Positions 22,220-33,349 of a stretch of 64,000 nt of DNA are shown here, in pieces. Position numbers and translations under genes: made by a program. A model generated the notes under the pieces. That model was not told the origin of the DNA, made no database searches, and was given only the letters and a program-made list of their open reading frames with translations. The DNA is taken from NCBI GenBank assembly GCA_002794785.1, contig NBBA01000004.1:1922001-1986000 (forward strand). The letters are read 5' to 3'. This DNA is from Coniferiporia sulphurascens (lineage: Eukaryota > Basidiomycota > Agaricomycetes > Hymenochaetales > Hymenochaetaceae). The number at the start of each line of letters is the position of its first letter. Position 1 is the stretch's first letter.

Positions 22220-23956
22220 ATGATGTTTGGACTACAATCGGCCGCATCTGAGTCCTCCCAGGGGACTATCTTCCCGCAACCGCAACAGACAGAACACGGC
22301 ACAGACTCATCAGATCCCAAAACTACTTCGCGCAACAATGATCCCAGTGATCCCATCTCAGTTTCATGTGCTCGAGATGTCGAACTTTTACCAGAAGCGC
22401 CAACCCCAGCACCAGCGATAGCAGCAGAGCTAAAAGTAACGTTCTTCCCGCCCCTGCACGCTGAACGCTGTGCCTGGATCCTCAGCACTCTGCGGCGCGA
22501 ACGCGTCACATCGGTTAGCACAAGTTCTTCCCCACCCCCTGCAGCATATCTTTTCCCCGAACCCGTAGCCTGACCATCATCTGTTTCTCGCACGCGCAGG
22601 TCCTAGATATCGGCTGTGGCACAGGTGATCTACTATGCTGCCTCTGCAACCCCACGGCATTCCTCGGAAAGCCCGTGCCCGGCCCCGAAGGGGCAGTCGG
22701 CGGGCGTGCGTACGAGCTCACGTCTGAGTCTTCGATGGAGCCTTCCCGAGATGTTTATACGAATGACGACCTGCCCGATCTGCACATTGCACAGCTCGCC
22801 GGGCTGGACGCGTCCAGATTCGCCATCGACCTCTGCGCAGAAGTGACCAAGCCCCGCACGCGCCAACCGGGCCTCATCCGGTGGGAAAACCTCGAAGTCA
22901 AGCTCTGGCACGGTTCCCTTGACGTCTTCAACGCAGAATTCGTCGGGGCGGAGTGCATCGTCTCGACTGAAGTGTTGGTATTCTCCATTACTTGTGACGT
23001 AATTCCTACTGATTCCGTGTATGAGTAGGATTGAGCACCTCCTACCCTCCGTTCTATCCATCTTCGCGCGTGTGCTCCTCGGCGCGTACCGCCCGCGTCT
23101 CTTGTTACTCACGACGCCCAATTACACCTTTAACGCGCGATTCTCGCCGCCTGGAGTGGTCGACCCCAGGGGCCACCCGGACCCCACACGCCGCACAGGC
23201 AGGGTATTCCGCCATCATGATCACAAGTTCGAATGGACTGTCCCGGAGTTCACAACTTGGTGCATGGACGCGGCAGGTGCATGGGGATATACGGTGGAGG
23301 TAGGCGGCGTCGGCATTCCGATGGAAGATGACCCGTGGGGGCGCGATAGGCAGCTTGGGTACGCGACACAAGTCGCGCTTTTCAGAAAGAAGGATGATTG
23401 GCCGGGCCTGGAAATACCGCTCGAGCCGAAACTCGATATAGGGAGCGAAAAAGACGCCCACACGTTAGTAGGAGTAAATAATCACACGGCTCACCCGCAA
23501 GCGAACAGGCCTCGACCCTCGCACGCGATACAGGATCTAGTCATCCAGTACATGGGGTCGTACTACTTTGAGGGAGGATACACTATCTGGGACCTGTGGA
23601 TGGCAGATGAGATCTCCACCGCATGCGGGGGTTACTTAGATGTCCTCCTCCGAGCCATTGAGTCGACTCCGGAGCTTTCCTTGGAAAAGCTCACAGACGT
23701 GGCACGGACGGGATGGACGGTCAAGTTCAGTGGCGACAAACATCGCGAAGCGGTTGAATTGAGAAAGAAGAGGGAGTCGATAGGAAGTATACGGAGCCAC
23801 CCGGGCGACGAGGAAGGTGACAGTGGAAACAGTGTCAATTACTCTTGGCAGCAAACCCCATACGACCTAGTTGAAGAAATGGCGAATGTCGATATTAGTG
23901 GTTCTTGGGGGTACCCTCGAGGCTGGAGTGCAGATTACACAGGATGGGTGGACTAG
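22220..23956 (+). CDS. HEN1: small RNA 2'-O-methyltransferase, HEN1 type
   Basis: Three exons (22220-22513, 22600-22973, 23029-23956; 531 residues). HEN1 enzymes transfer a methyl group from S-adenosylmethionine to the 3'-terminal ribose of small RNAs and protect them from uridylation and decay. The SAM site VLDIGCGTGDLL begins exon 2. The metal-binding set follows: STEVIEHLL (E-x-x-E-H) and FRHHDHKFEWTVPEF with the third His, plus TTPNYTFN between. Only the catalytic domain is evident. The double-stranded RNA-binding and La-like parts of plant HEN1 are absent, as in animal and bacterial forms. The 98 N-terminal residues are low complexity. The exon 2/3 join uses a GTTGGT donor, fixed by phase. 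RNA targets in this fungus are unknown. Confidence 0.9.
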
Positions 23957-24218
23957 AATTGAATCTTGCATAAAGAAGCTGGAATTGAGCGGGTGTGCGG
24001 GCTCCCGTATGCCCTAGACTCCACAACTTCATTTGTTCCGGAAAGCAGGTTTAGAGAAGCACAAAAGCCCGAGAGAGCCCTAGTAGTAGGAGTAGACCGG
24101 TAAAATAAAGTTACTTGCAAAAAGAATATGCTACAGAATATGAAGACACCTTCGGTGGCGTCAGCGCACGGTCAGAAGCGAAAACAACGCGTGACTCACA
24201 TCGCTCCGGGACCCGTCT

Positions 24219-24551
24219 CTACTCGGTCAACAATGCCTTCTTGGGCGCTGCGGACACGCGGGGTGGAGTCAACCAACAAAACGATAGAGTCGAGGCAGAG
24301 AGTGGTGCGTACCGATTAAAGGATGCAGTTGGGCCATGTAGGTAGCCATCCACATGAGATAACAGCAGGCGAGAGTGAGAAGGGCGGCCGTGCGTACGAG
24401 CCTGCACAAGAGCGTCAGAAGATGAGTGTAATGAGTCGGCAAGCAAGATAACGGACGTCTGCTGCGGGCCCTTGGGGGTAGCTAGCCAGGCTACAGCCAT
24501 GAGCCCGACTATGATGACAAGGATGGCGAGGACGGGAAAAGCGGACGCCAT
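24219..24551 (-). CDS. VMA9: V-type proton ATPase subunit e
   Basis: Very small gene of 70 residues in three exons: 24457-24551, 24313-24401 and 24219-24247. Subunit e is a hydrophobic component of the membrane Vo sector of the vacuolar ATPase. Two membrane helices are seen: VLAILVIIVGLMAVAWLA, then LLTLACCYLMWMATYMAQL. Between and after them are the family marks TPKGPQQ and QLHPLIAP, matching the PKNNQ and QLHPLVAP of yeast Vma9. Both introns (55 and 65 nt) are needed; an unspliced reading would lose the second helix. It is convergent with HEN1, 262 bases from its stop. Confidence 0.9.
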   Translation of the reverse strand: MASAFPVLAILVIIVGLMAVAWLATPKGPQQTSVILLADSLHSSSDALVQARTHGRPSHSRLLLSHVDGYLHGPTASFNRYAPLSASTLSFCWLTPPRVSAAPKKALLTE

Positions 24552-25415
24552 GGCTTGAATGTTGCAGGTGTACGGACACGGTGGCGTCGAGCGTGAGGGG
24601 TACGCGACGGATGTGACAGGTTACATTCTAAATAGGAGATAAATGCATTTCTTTTACGTGACTACAATTACAAAGTGCCTGTGCGCCAAGGTCTCTCAGA
24701 CACTTGTTAATAAGAATATAGAGGTCAGGTCAGATCCTGTACGTTCTCGAACGAGTTCCGATTAGCCCGTGTACTTCTGGAGTTGGGAAGTTGGGAAGCT
24801 TGGAACGCAACGGAGACCCACGGTCAGTGATGCGGGTCGCATTGGAGGCTTCGAAGAGTTCTGGGATCAAGGGAGCTCTGCCAGCGCGGTTGCTGCGGTG
24901 CATATACCCGCAAAGGGAAAGCCGCGTAGAAAAACATTAATATTCCTGCTCTTGTGGGACTCGGGCGAGCGGGGGATACCGGGGCAGCAGCGAATGCAGG
25001 TCGGGTAACGCCGACGAGTGTCGGAGACGGGGCCCGTCATTGGCGCCCCGTATTTGCGGGGGATCGTTACTGCACCCGAAATACACAATATATTTCCCAG
25101 AAACCGCAAGGCGATGGCCGCTGATTGCACGCCCCCTCCTTCCCCTCGCGGCAGATGCACCAATATCTGTTCAGAAATAAAATGCGTAATTTTTTGGTAT
25201 TTTGATTTTATCGGGGAGCACTGGCGGTGATTGGCCCGAACGGCTGCACATGACCCATTGTAGCCGTCCAAAGTTCCGGCGCTCTCAATTCAGCATCCTC
25301 GCGACCACGTCCGCCAGTACCGTTCACCGCTCTGCTTTTCTCTCTCTCCTCCTCCTCTCATCTCCTCGCCGGCGCAATAAATATTGCCACCCCCTCCCCA
25401 GAGCGCAGCGCATAG
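24552..25415. promoter_or_regulatory. divergent upstream region of VMA9 and the bHLH gene
   Basis: About 860 bases between the two start codons. It should hold both promoters. The part before the bHLH ATG is CT-rich. No specific motif is claimed. Confidence 0.4.
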
Positions 25416-26681
25416 ATGGCAACCATGCCGCTCCTCTCCCACTCAGAGTCCCTCAAGTTTCAGTCTGCACTCATAGACTTCTCAGACGGCGTCCCCGCAC
25501 CCGAGTGGTCCATGTACACTGCGGAATTCGACGAACAATCCCTCCCGCGCCGCGAGGGCTCAGAGCGTCTCGCAAAGGCCACAAAGGATCTCATGGCCCT
25601 CGACTCAGGCTCGCTTAAATGGAACGAGTCCGCAGACCGCGACATCATGGCTACCGGCGGGTTCCCTTCGACCTGTCCTTCAGGCCCCTCGGTGTGCCCC
25701 CGCCTCATCCCCCGCCCTTCTCGGGTTTCTCCCCGACCGCGCCCCCGTCTCACAGACCGCCGCTGTCTGTCGTACCCGGCCGCACGCTCGACAGCTCCGC
25801 CGCGTCTGACTCGCAACACAGCCTGAGCTCAGTCTCCACCGACACGACCCCGCCCCCGCCCACGCCCCCCAACCTAAAGCGGCCGTACCCTTCCTCGCCC
25901 GGGCGTGCCGGCTCAAGCTCGTCCGCCTCCGCCTCGGCTGCGGCAGCAGCGTCGTCTTCGGCACGCCCTCAGGCGAAAAAGCATCGCACGGCAGTAGCAC
26001 CGACACCGCCCCCGCCTCCGCCCAGTGCGGGCCAATCCTCGGTGCGAAACCGACCCTGCTGACGCCCTCGCAAAAAAAGGCGAACCATATCCAGTCCGAG
26101 CAAAAGCGCCGCGCGAACATACGCCGTGGGTACGAAGCTCTGTGCAACACCATACCTGCGCTGCGCGAGGCGATCCGTGCAGAGGAGGAAGCGCAAGCAC
26201 AAGGCAGGGCCAGGGCGCAGATGACGCCGCCGCCGCTGCCGCCAAGGGGAAAAGCAAACGGAAGGGCAGAGGGAAGAAGGGCGTGATCGACTCCGGCGAA
26301 AAGATTGACGGCAGAGCGGGGCCACGGAGCGAGAACGTCGTCCTCCAAAAAAGTACGTCGATTTGCGCCATAAAGCCATCCAAGCCACTCGTCCCTCTAC
26401 CCTTTTTTTCATGTGATAGTCTATCTGTGACTGACCGGCGTTAATGCTACTCTAAACTAATAGCCATCGACTACATCAATGACCTGCTCTCGGAGCGCAC
26501 GGCGCTACTCGGCAGACTGAACCGCGCGCGCAGCGGCCTGGCGCCTGGCCATCCTGCACTCGCACCGCGGATAGACGGCGCCCTGCCAATGTGGGAACGC
26601 ACGTGGACCGGCGGATCAGGCAACTTGGAAGATGCGGCGGACGGAGGGGGTGCGGATTCCGATGATGAGGACGAGTCGTGA
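25416..26681 (+). CDS. bHLH transcription factor with three apparent frame breaks
   Basis: Helix-loop-helix DNA-binding protein. Basic region and helix 1 read ANHIQSEQKRRANIRRGYEAL. A long Ala/Lys-rich loop follows, then GPRSENVVLQK joined across an intron (26353-26463) to TIDYINDLLSERTALL for helix 2. The E...KRR pattern and the split helix 2 are typical of fungal bHLH proteins. The N-terminus (LSHSESLKFQSALIDF) and the Ser/Pro/Ala-rich centre look like a transcription-factor activation region. The parts lie in different frames: the likely reading moves by one base, in the same direction each time, near 25665, 26040 and 26220. Either three one-base deletions or unrecognised introns explain this. 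A 44-nt GT-AG stretch ending at 26220 would fit the last shift. Function as a regulator is inferred from the domain; whether the gene is intact is uncertain. Confidence 0.7.
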
Positions 26682-27828
26682 CTGACCTAAAAACTTTTTC
26701 TTCTTTTCTTCTTTTTCCTCCTTTGCCCGCCATCTATCGCTCACTCGCCCTTCCCGCTGACCCGACTTGGTCATATCCCTTTATTCTCTCTCTCCCCTCC
26801 ACGCGTCCCCCTTCCCGTGTTGTCCGTTCGCTTTCCCCTTCCGTCGAGCGAGTCGTTTCGCGCGTGCCCTGGAGTAACTCTGAACTTTCTTCCTAACCTT
26901 TCGTATTCGCCTTCCTCTTCGATACCTCCTACCCACTTTTTGTAGCTCACGCCATAACCTTGTTATATCCTCTTTCCCGCCCTAAGGCTTTTTTCGGTCT
27001 CTTACTGTATACTCGGATGTTTTGGACCTAATATATGCTTTGTACAATATTCGAGAAACTGACAGAAGAAAAAAAAGAAAACAAAGGCTGCCTGCGGAAA
27101 GTAAAGGACGCTTGTGTTTATGAGTGTGTGAGTGAGCGGAAATGCGATTACAGTCATTCTGCTAGCGTAAGGGTTTGCTCGGGTTACGGTAACCAATGAA
27201 ATGCAATGCGATGCGATGACGAACAACGACCAACGGAAGCGACGGCAATATTCTAGTTGCAACATCCGTCGTAAGGTTTTTCCTCGCTTGGTGCCGCTGC
27301 CTGCTATGTACCGACAAACACAAAGGGAAAGCAGGTCGGGATGGACACACGCGCGACACGGACGTTGGCAATCGGGAGTAGGGATGTGGTATAAGGAAAA
27401 CGAAGTGAGTAGTAGGTAGACAGGAAAACAAAAACAAGAAGAAAAAAACAAGAAAAGTCATGAGCACATTGATCGATAGAAAACGACGTCAAATTAGGCG
27501 GGAGCGTCGTACAATACCATGGAGGGGGGGAAGAAGAGACAAAGATAAATTGCGTTATTAGAAAACGATGCGACGCTGGTCTAATTTTCGTCGAGTCCTT
27601 GCGCGGGGAGGTTGCGAGTTGGTGCAGATTGTGAGTGGATGCCGATAAAATTCAAAATTTTCGTGTTTCCGGCGCTCGGAGGCGCGCACGGCGTAGCTTC
27701 GGTTTTCTGATAGAGTACAGTAGGCTTTGCGACGAATAACGGATGTAAGATTGTGCGTCTATGATTATGAGTGTTGCGGTCCGGAAGTGCCACGTCAGCC
27801 GGGAGCGCGGCTGAGTCACACCCCGTCG
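26682..27828. other. intergenic region between convergent genes
   Basis: About 1.1 kb between the stops of the bHLH gene and the Nudix gene. The first 300 bases are very CT-rich. It holds the two 3' ends. No gene recognised. Confidence 0.4.
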
Positions 27829-28417
27829 CTACCGACGAGGCGGGGCAAGCGTCGATAGCATGAGTGCTTGAGCGAGCTCGGGTTTCCACTGGACACGCTT
27901 GACGGCTTCGGCGAAGTCGACCCATTCGCGACGGCGTTCGCGTTGCTCGAGCCAATTGCTCTCGAGCGAGAGCGCGTCAAGCTCGTAAAAGTGGTAAATT
28001 GCAGTCACGCCATTGATAGTCGTGACGTATTTCGTGATCGTGCCATGCACGCCCGCTGTCAGGGGGGAGAGAAGCGGCGAAGTGCGTGAGAGGGTGGGGG
28101 ACGGGCAGAGGAGCAAAGGGTGAGACCTTCTTCCAGAGCTTCACGCGACGCAGCCGCCTCCAACGTTCCGTCACTCGTTTCCCAGCCTCCTTTAGGTACT
28201 AACGGCGCAGGTTTAAGAAACGATGTCAGCAGGGGGATTCCATAAGAACCTGCAAAAGGCGGAACAAAGAAAAAATAATAAAAAATAAAGCCGGTCACTC
28301 ACAAACCCAATTATCTGGCCGCTTTCGACTCGTGACGATCAACACCTTTCCTGTTGACCTTGAGATGGGAATCGCGCAACAGACGACGCGGGGGGTGGTG
28401 CGCTTCTTGCTGCTCAT
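27829..28417 (-). CDS. diphosphoinositol polyphosphate phosphohydrolase, DDP1/Aps1 type Nudix hydrolase
   Basis: Three exons (28303-28417, 28127-28198, 27829-28055; 137 residues), starting at MSSKKR. This Nudix subfamily removes the beta-phosphate from diphosphoinositol phosphates and also cleaves diadenosine polyphosphates and polyphosphate. The N-terminal strand (VVCCAIPI) and RKRPDNWVLPKGGWE lead into the Nudix box GGWETSDGTLEAAASREALEEAGV. It has the one-residue longer spacing that yeast Ddp1 also has, and the catalytic REALEE core is intact. The C-terminal part has YHFYELD and REWVDFAEAV, typical of the group. Assignment to the DDP1 branch rests on the PKGG and extended spacing; the exact substrate cannot be read from sequence. 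Confidence 0.88.
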
Positions 28418-29384
28418 GATGAGAGGAGTTGCGGTGGTGGTGGAAGTAAAAGGAAAGAAAGCGGAATGAAACAGTGGCGCGTTTGCAAGCGAGACGGTTA
28501 AAGGCTTGAAGACAGGACAAGTCACAACACCTTCATGAGCTAGTTGGGCGTACTGATGGCGTGGGGGGGACGGTGGAGTAGGATCCGATATAAAATTGGA
28601 TAGTTAAACGCCCCGGGAGATCGGGGACCTGCGGGCGCCCTGGGTAGAGTGAGAACGAGGTCTGTCCTGTGCACTAAGAAGATCTTTTGCGGACGTCAGA
28701 GCAGAGCAGCTTGCTGGGAGGCGAAAGTCAGTAAGACAGATATATATAGAGAACGGGTTCCCGGCACTCACAGGCGGCTTTCCTGTAGGGACTGCTTCCG
28801 GATGAAACGAAAAGGGGCAAAAGCGGGGGGAAATGGGGGGGACAAGGGCAGGATCAGGCGCGCGGTCGCAGAGGAGGGCAGCTGAGAGTTAGATACGGGA
28901 TGGAAAAAAAGGACAAGTCGGGCGGGTGAGGTTCCAAGTGGCTGAACCTGATTACATTTCCGTACATCGTTTTTGGAAACTTTGTGTTACATAAGCGAGC
29001 CGCAGCCATACGCCTCACGTTGTCTGCGCACGTTCCTCGGCATCCTCTCCTGAATTGTTCCCTCTCTTTCTCTATCTTTCCGACTCGCACCGCCCATATC
29101 AGCTCGTGTGAAGTCCATTTTTATATTTTCTGACGGTGTAACAGCCATCCCGCGGATGTAGCTGCTCGCCAAAATAAAGACAAATTCAATCTAGTAACCA
29201 TAATTTATCTCCCTCTCGAGTTCCAGCACTCGTCCAGCGCCCCGCAAGGGTTTAAAAAATCCATCATTGTGTCTAGTAACTGTCCTTTAAAATGATAGGG
29301 TTCGCGCGCTCATTCATTCCACCTAGACGTATCGGTATAATCGTAAGCCTCCAGAGGTATCCGCTTTAAGCAGTGTTAGACAGC
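28418..29384. other. intergenic region upstream of the Nudix gene
   Basis: About 970 bases between two genes on the same strand; contains the Nudix promoter and the ZIP terminator. No exon, RNA gene or repeat recognised. Confidence 0.4.
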
Positions 29385-32081
29385 TTACGCGACAAAAAAC
29401 ATGCACAGCACCCCAAACGCCATAGCCGCAAACTGTGAAAATAGATAAGGAGGCAATATAGTTAGTCTAGGCTGCATCCACAAGCATTTCCTAAAAATTA
29501 CAGAGGAAAAACAACGCACCTCGCGCAGTGCCTGCTTACCACTTTTGCTCTCCTGTAAGAGACTAGGGAAGGGCGCTTATCATCAGCAGATTTCATACAC
29601 ATAGGCGGCGCATGGAAGCGTACGTGGGTAGAACGGCTACAGCTCCAATGTACATGAACCCTCCGGCTACAAATGGGATCACCTGGGGGAGAAAACATTG
29701 AACAAACAGACGCGGAGGAAACAGTAGTTCAAAAAAAAGAACGATCACAAGAAGTAATAGGAGCATAATTCGAAAAGGGGGGGCATGAGTAATAATAACC
29801 TGCCGCTGAAGGGGACTACGTACCAGATCTGCCAGCTGCACAGTCGTATTCAGCAGACCACGGGCGTCTTGCCGCACCGCAGCGGCGAAGTCAACCGACG
29901 AGGACGCAGCATGACCATCAGCGCCCGGTGCAGATAAATTATGAATAGCGATGCCCATGAACGTGCTTGTTTGAGAAATTTCGAAGTGCATGACAAGTGT
30001 TTCATATATTTTATTTGGAGGTCGGTCGATGGGGTCCGAAGAAAGAGTAGGAGCCAGCGAGGCAAGGCACCAGATAAGAGGAGGTGACCGAAAAAATGAC
30101 GTCCCGAAAGAAAAGGTTACATCAGTTGTCAGAGTAATCTGCATGTCATGAGGGCATCCTCACCCGATCTGTTAGTATAGAGCAGTTCAGGAACATGTTT
30201 GTTCCGACCGAACACAAACAACGCAGCCGCGGCATTCAAAAGAGATAGGGCCATACGTCAGAACAGTCCAGGTTACGTTGAGATCATCAAGAACAACAAG
30301 AAGACTAGTGTAAACTCCGGATAAAACGCCGTAAACTGTCACTGCGATGAAGTTCAAAGGACGCCCAGAAGCACGAAGAAGCTCAGAGGAATTGGGTGAA
30401 GCGCGGGGTTCAAAGATACGAACAAAGTTGATTGTACAGAAAATTGAATACGCACGAAGGCTCCCACGGCAGTGATGTATTGGCTCTGCATGGCCTGACG
30501 TTTTGAGAACCCTGAGCGTACCAGAATAGAGTAGTCAGCAATTTCATGGGGTATTTCATGCGCGAAGCACGCCAGCGTCGTCGTCGCGCCAATGAGTGGT
30601 GACGAGTAGAAGGATGCGGCCATGCTAAAGGGCCGTAGACACGTTCGTTGCCAAGGGTCATTTCCATCCGGAGACATGATGGAGGAGCGAAGTCGACAAT
30701 GAGGTCAAAAGAATGTAACGCGTATTGCGCCACAGATGCGGCGAGGCGACGAAACCAGGCAAATGTAAGCCCATGCACGGGTGGGGACGAGATTGCGGCG
30801 TTAAAAGTAGCTAGAGTCAGCACACCAGATTGGGGGGAGCCAATCGGCAGATTATAACCACGCACGCAAGTCCATCGGTTCTATATTACACGACATTCCG
30901 CATTAACCCACGTGATGACGAATCAATGACGGTGAACAAAGATGAGAGCTCACATGTTGTGCACGAAGTCCCCGAAGAGATTCAAATACGCTGAGAGCTT
31001 GGATGGTCCTGAGATATCCTTCTTCTCATGCTCGTGCTTTTGTTCATTGGCTACGGTATTAGGTTGACCTTGACGCAAGCGCAAGCCCTCTTTATCAGGA
31101 GTCGACAAACTCGTACTGACGCCGTTGCTAACAGTCGCACTGTCATTTGAATGGGAATGGGAGTGGGAATGTCCACCTTCGCCTTCATCGCCGCCGAGAA
31201 CACGAAGAGTCTTCTCCATAATAAAGAATGAAGCGAAGCCGGCAAAAATACCCAAGCTGAGAATATAACCGATCAGCAGACTTGTCCCTCTGGCGGTATT
31301 TGCGCCGATTAAAGTTACAAACCCGATAAGTATGTTTCTCTTCTCTTCGACCATGACGAAGTGGACCCCCGGCTCTTGGTGTTCGCCCATGAAGGAATGT
31401 GGCACGAGATGCAGGAAAACGTCTGATAATAATCCTCCAGTCTGGGGATCGTAAGTCGTTAGTCCGATGACCACATAGCCTAAGACTTACAGCGAAAGCT
31501 GTCATAGTATTGAGGGTATTCGGATTGATTTGAGACGGGATAACGGCAAGAATAAAATTTGGGACACTTCGAGTATCGGTATCAGGGGCCGAGAAGGCTA
31601 GAGACAAAAACGGGAAGCTCACGAGCTGATGTAAAACGTCCCCAGCACTTCACAAAGCTTGAGAATATGTACATAACATGCGGATTACTGTCAAGCTCAC
31701 CTGCATTCCAACCAGCGCTGCTAAACGGGAACAGCACCGCGAACACCTTCCGCATCACCGGGGATGCGTCGGCTTCCACTTCTTCCTTCAGGGCGCTCAG
31801 CTTTTGGATGGCCTCGCATTGTTGAACTTCCGAAGCCTACGGCAGAGACATGCATTAGTCGATCTTAATTTCTCGCAGGTCGCCAGCTGGTAAACGCGTC
31901 GGACGCGAATGGGCCACGTGACAGCCCAGTTTTGCGGGTGCACGAAAGAGATGGGACTCACCGTCACCGTAAGAAGCGTCTTTCCTCCACGCCCCGTTGC
32001 CCCCGATGCAAGAGTGAAGCAAGTGCATAGCACGGCCACGGCCAGTATGTTCTTCCACGAACAGAGTCTAAGCGGCGACAT
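29385..32081 (-). CDS. ZIP zinc transporter, KE4/SLC39A7-like
   Basis: ZIP-family zinc transporter of the secretory pathway type. I place 13 exons: 31962-32081, 31701-31836, 31623-31647, 31491-31566, 31323-31441, 30954-31256, 30866-30880, 30456-30624, 30164-30168, 29824-29965, 29624-29682, 29520-29562, 29385-29432; sum exactly 420 codons. A signal peptide lies at about residues 10-28. A His-rich loop (GGHSHSHSHSND) precedes the motif FVHNITDGLA, whose ITDGLA is split over a 15-nt exon. The next motif is HEIPHEIADY. The C-terminus ends in SGKQALREF and a last helix. The 5-nt exon (ATCGG, giving Ile-Gly) is inferred from phase and the family pattern AVGAF-xG-TF; the introns beside it are 287 and 198 nt, unusually long here, so that part is less certain. 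Confidence 0.85.
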
Positions 32082-32259
32082 AGTGAGGTCGCGCAGGCCT
32101 GATACGAGTCGGAAAGGGAGGTGATGTAGACCGCAGCGTCCGGAAAGAACCGGATTTTTATGTAAGGCACGCGACACGTTTGACTCTCTCGCGCTGGTCG
32201 GACGTGCCCTGGCGCACCTTTTCTACACCCATTTATTTCCTGTGGCGGCGATTACGGAA
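32082..32259. promoter_or_regulatory. short divergent promoter of ZIP transporter and HD phosphohydrolase
   Basis: Only 178 bases separate the two start codons, which point in opposite directions, so regulatory sites are probably shared. No specific motif is claimed. Confidence 0.55.
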
Positions 32260-33146
32260 ATGTATCCCAATGATGCTGAGACCCAGGTCCTTTTCGCCGC
32301 AGAAAAACTGATGCAGGACACGATGGCGTCCTACGACCCATCGCACGACACGTACCATGGTGAGCACGATTGGCTCGGTACCGTGTCATAAGTACGGCTA
32401 TTCATTTATATGTAGTCCAGCGGGTCCGCAGAACGGCACTCGCACTCGCTAACTCATTTCCTACGACACCTGATTTGCTCGTCGTTGAACTTGCTGCATT
32501 GCTGCACGATGTCCTGGACAAGAAATATGTTTCGCAAGAACTTGCTTCTGATCCATTCTCGTCCTTTTTGCCGTTTTTTGAGAGCGTTAAGGCGCATATA
32601 GACCTGGTGGCGACAGGCCAGGCAGCTTTAGTGGCTAAAGTTGTGGAGAATGTGTCTTGGAGTACCGAGAAAAAGCTGCATGCAGAAGGCAAAGTCACTG
32701 AATGGCACGAAACATGCGCAGAGTTGCACTGTGTTCAAGACGCTGATCGCTTGGACGCAATCGGCGCTTTCGGTGAGCTTTGTTTGCTAAACCATATCTT
32801 CTTTGTATTATCGACTAATGATCGGTCAGGAATAATGAGATGTTCCGCATACACTTGCGTAGTGAATAGACCCTTGTATACTCCTCTCGATGATACTCAG
32901 CATCGAGAGTCCGCCGTTGCACACTTCCACGATAAACTTTTGAAAATCAAAGACCGTCTAAAGACCGAACCTGGCAAGAAACTTGGTGAAGAACGACACA
33001 ATTTGGTAGGAGCGCTTTGTCCTTCCGCCGATTTTCTCATGAGCTTGAGTCCTTGATACCACGCTTAGATGCTGACTTTCCTGGATGCCCTGGATAAAGA
33101 ATATTATTTTGGTGCTTCGAGCCAATCCCTGAATATCGATGCTTAA
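32260..33146 (+). CDS. HD-domain phosphohydrolase, YedJ-like
   Basis: Four exons (32260-32359, 32416-32772, 32830-33005, 33069-33146; 236 residues). Metal-dependent HD hydrolases of this type act on phosphate esters or nucleotides. The metal ligands are visible in order: SHDTYHVQRVRR (H...HD-like first ligand), ALLHDVLD (the HD pair) and VQDADRLDAIGAFG (the distal Asp). The motif RPLDDTQHRESAVAHFHDKL-like block and KLLKIKDRLKTEPGKKL match bacterial YedJ. No membrane or signal segment is seen. The natural substrate is unknown for the family. Tail to tail with RFC5, 203 bases apart. Confidence 0.85.
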
Positions 33147-33349
33147 AGTCTAATATAACGGAATCGACGCTCCTCAGCCCCGATATCCAATTTGACAAAC
33201 GTCTGCGTCAGGCTCTCCAGCAGGAAGCAATAATGTACTAAATTAAGTTTACAATACATACAGCAAGACCGCAGGTCTAAACCTAGAATTCTTCCATGTC
33301 GAAATTATATACAAAGTGCTTGTTTTGCAAAGATGTCAATTTGATTAGT

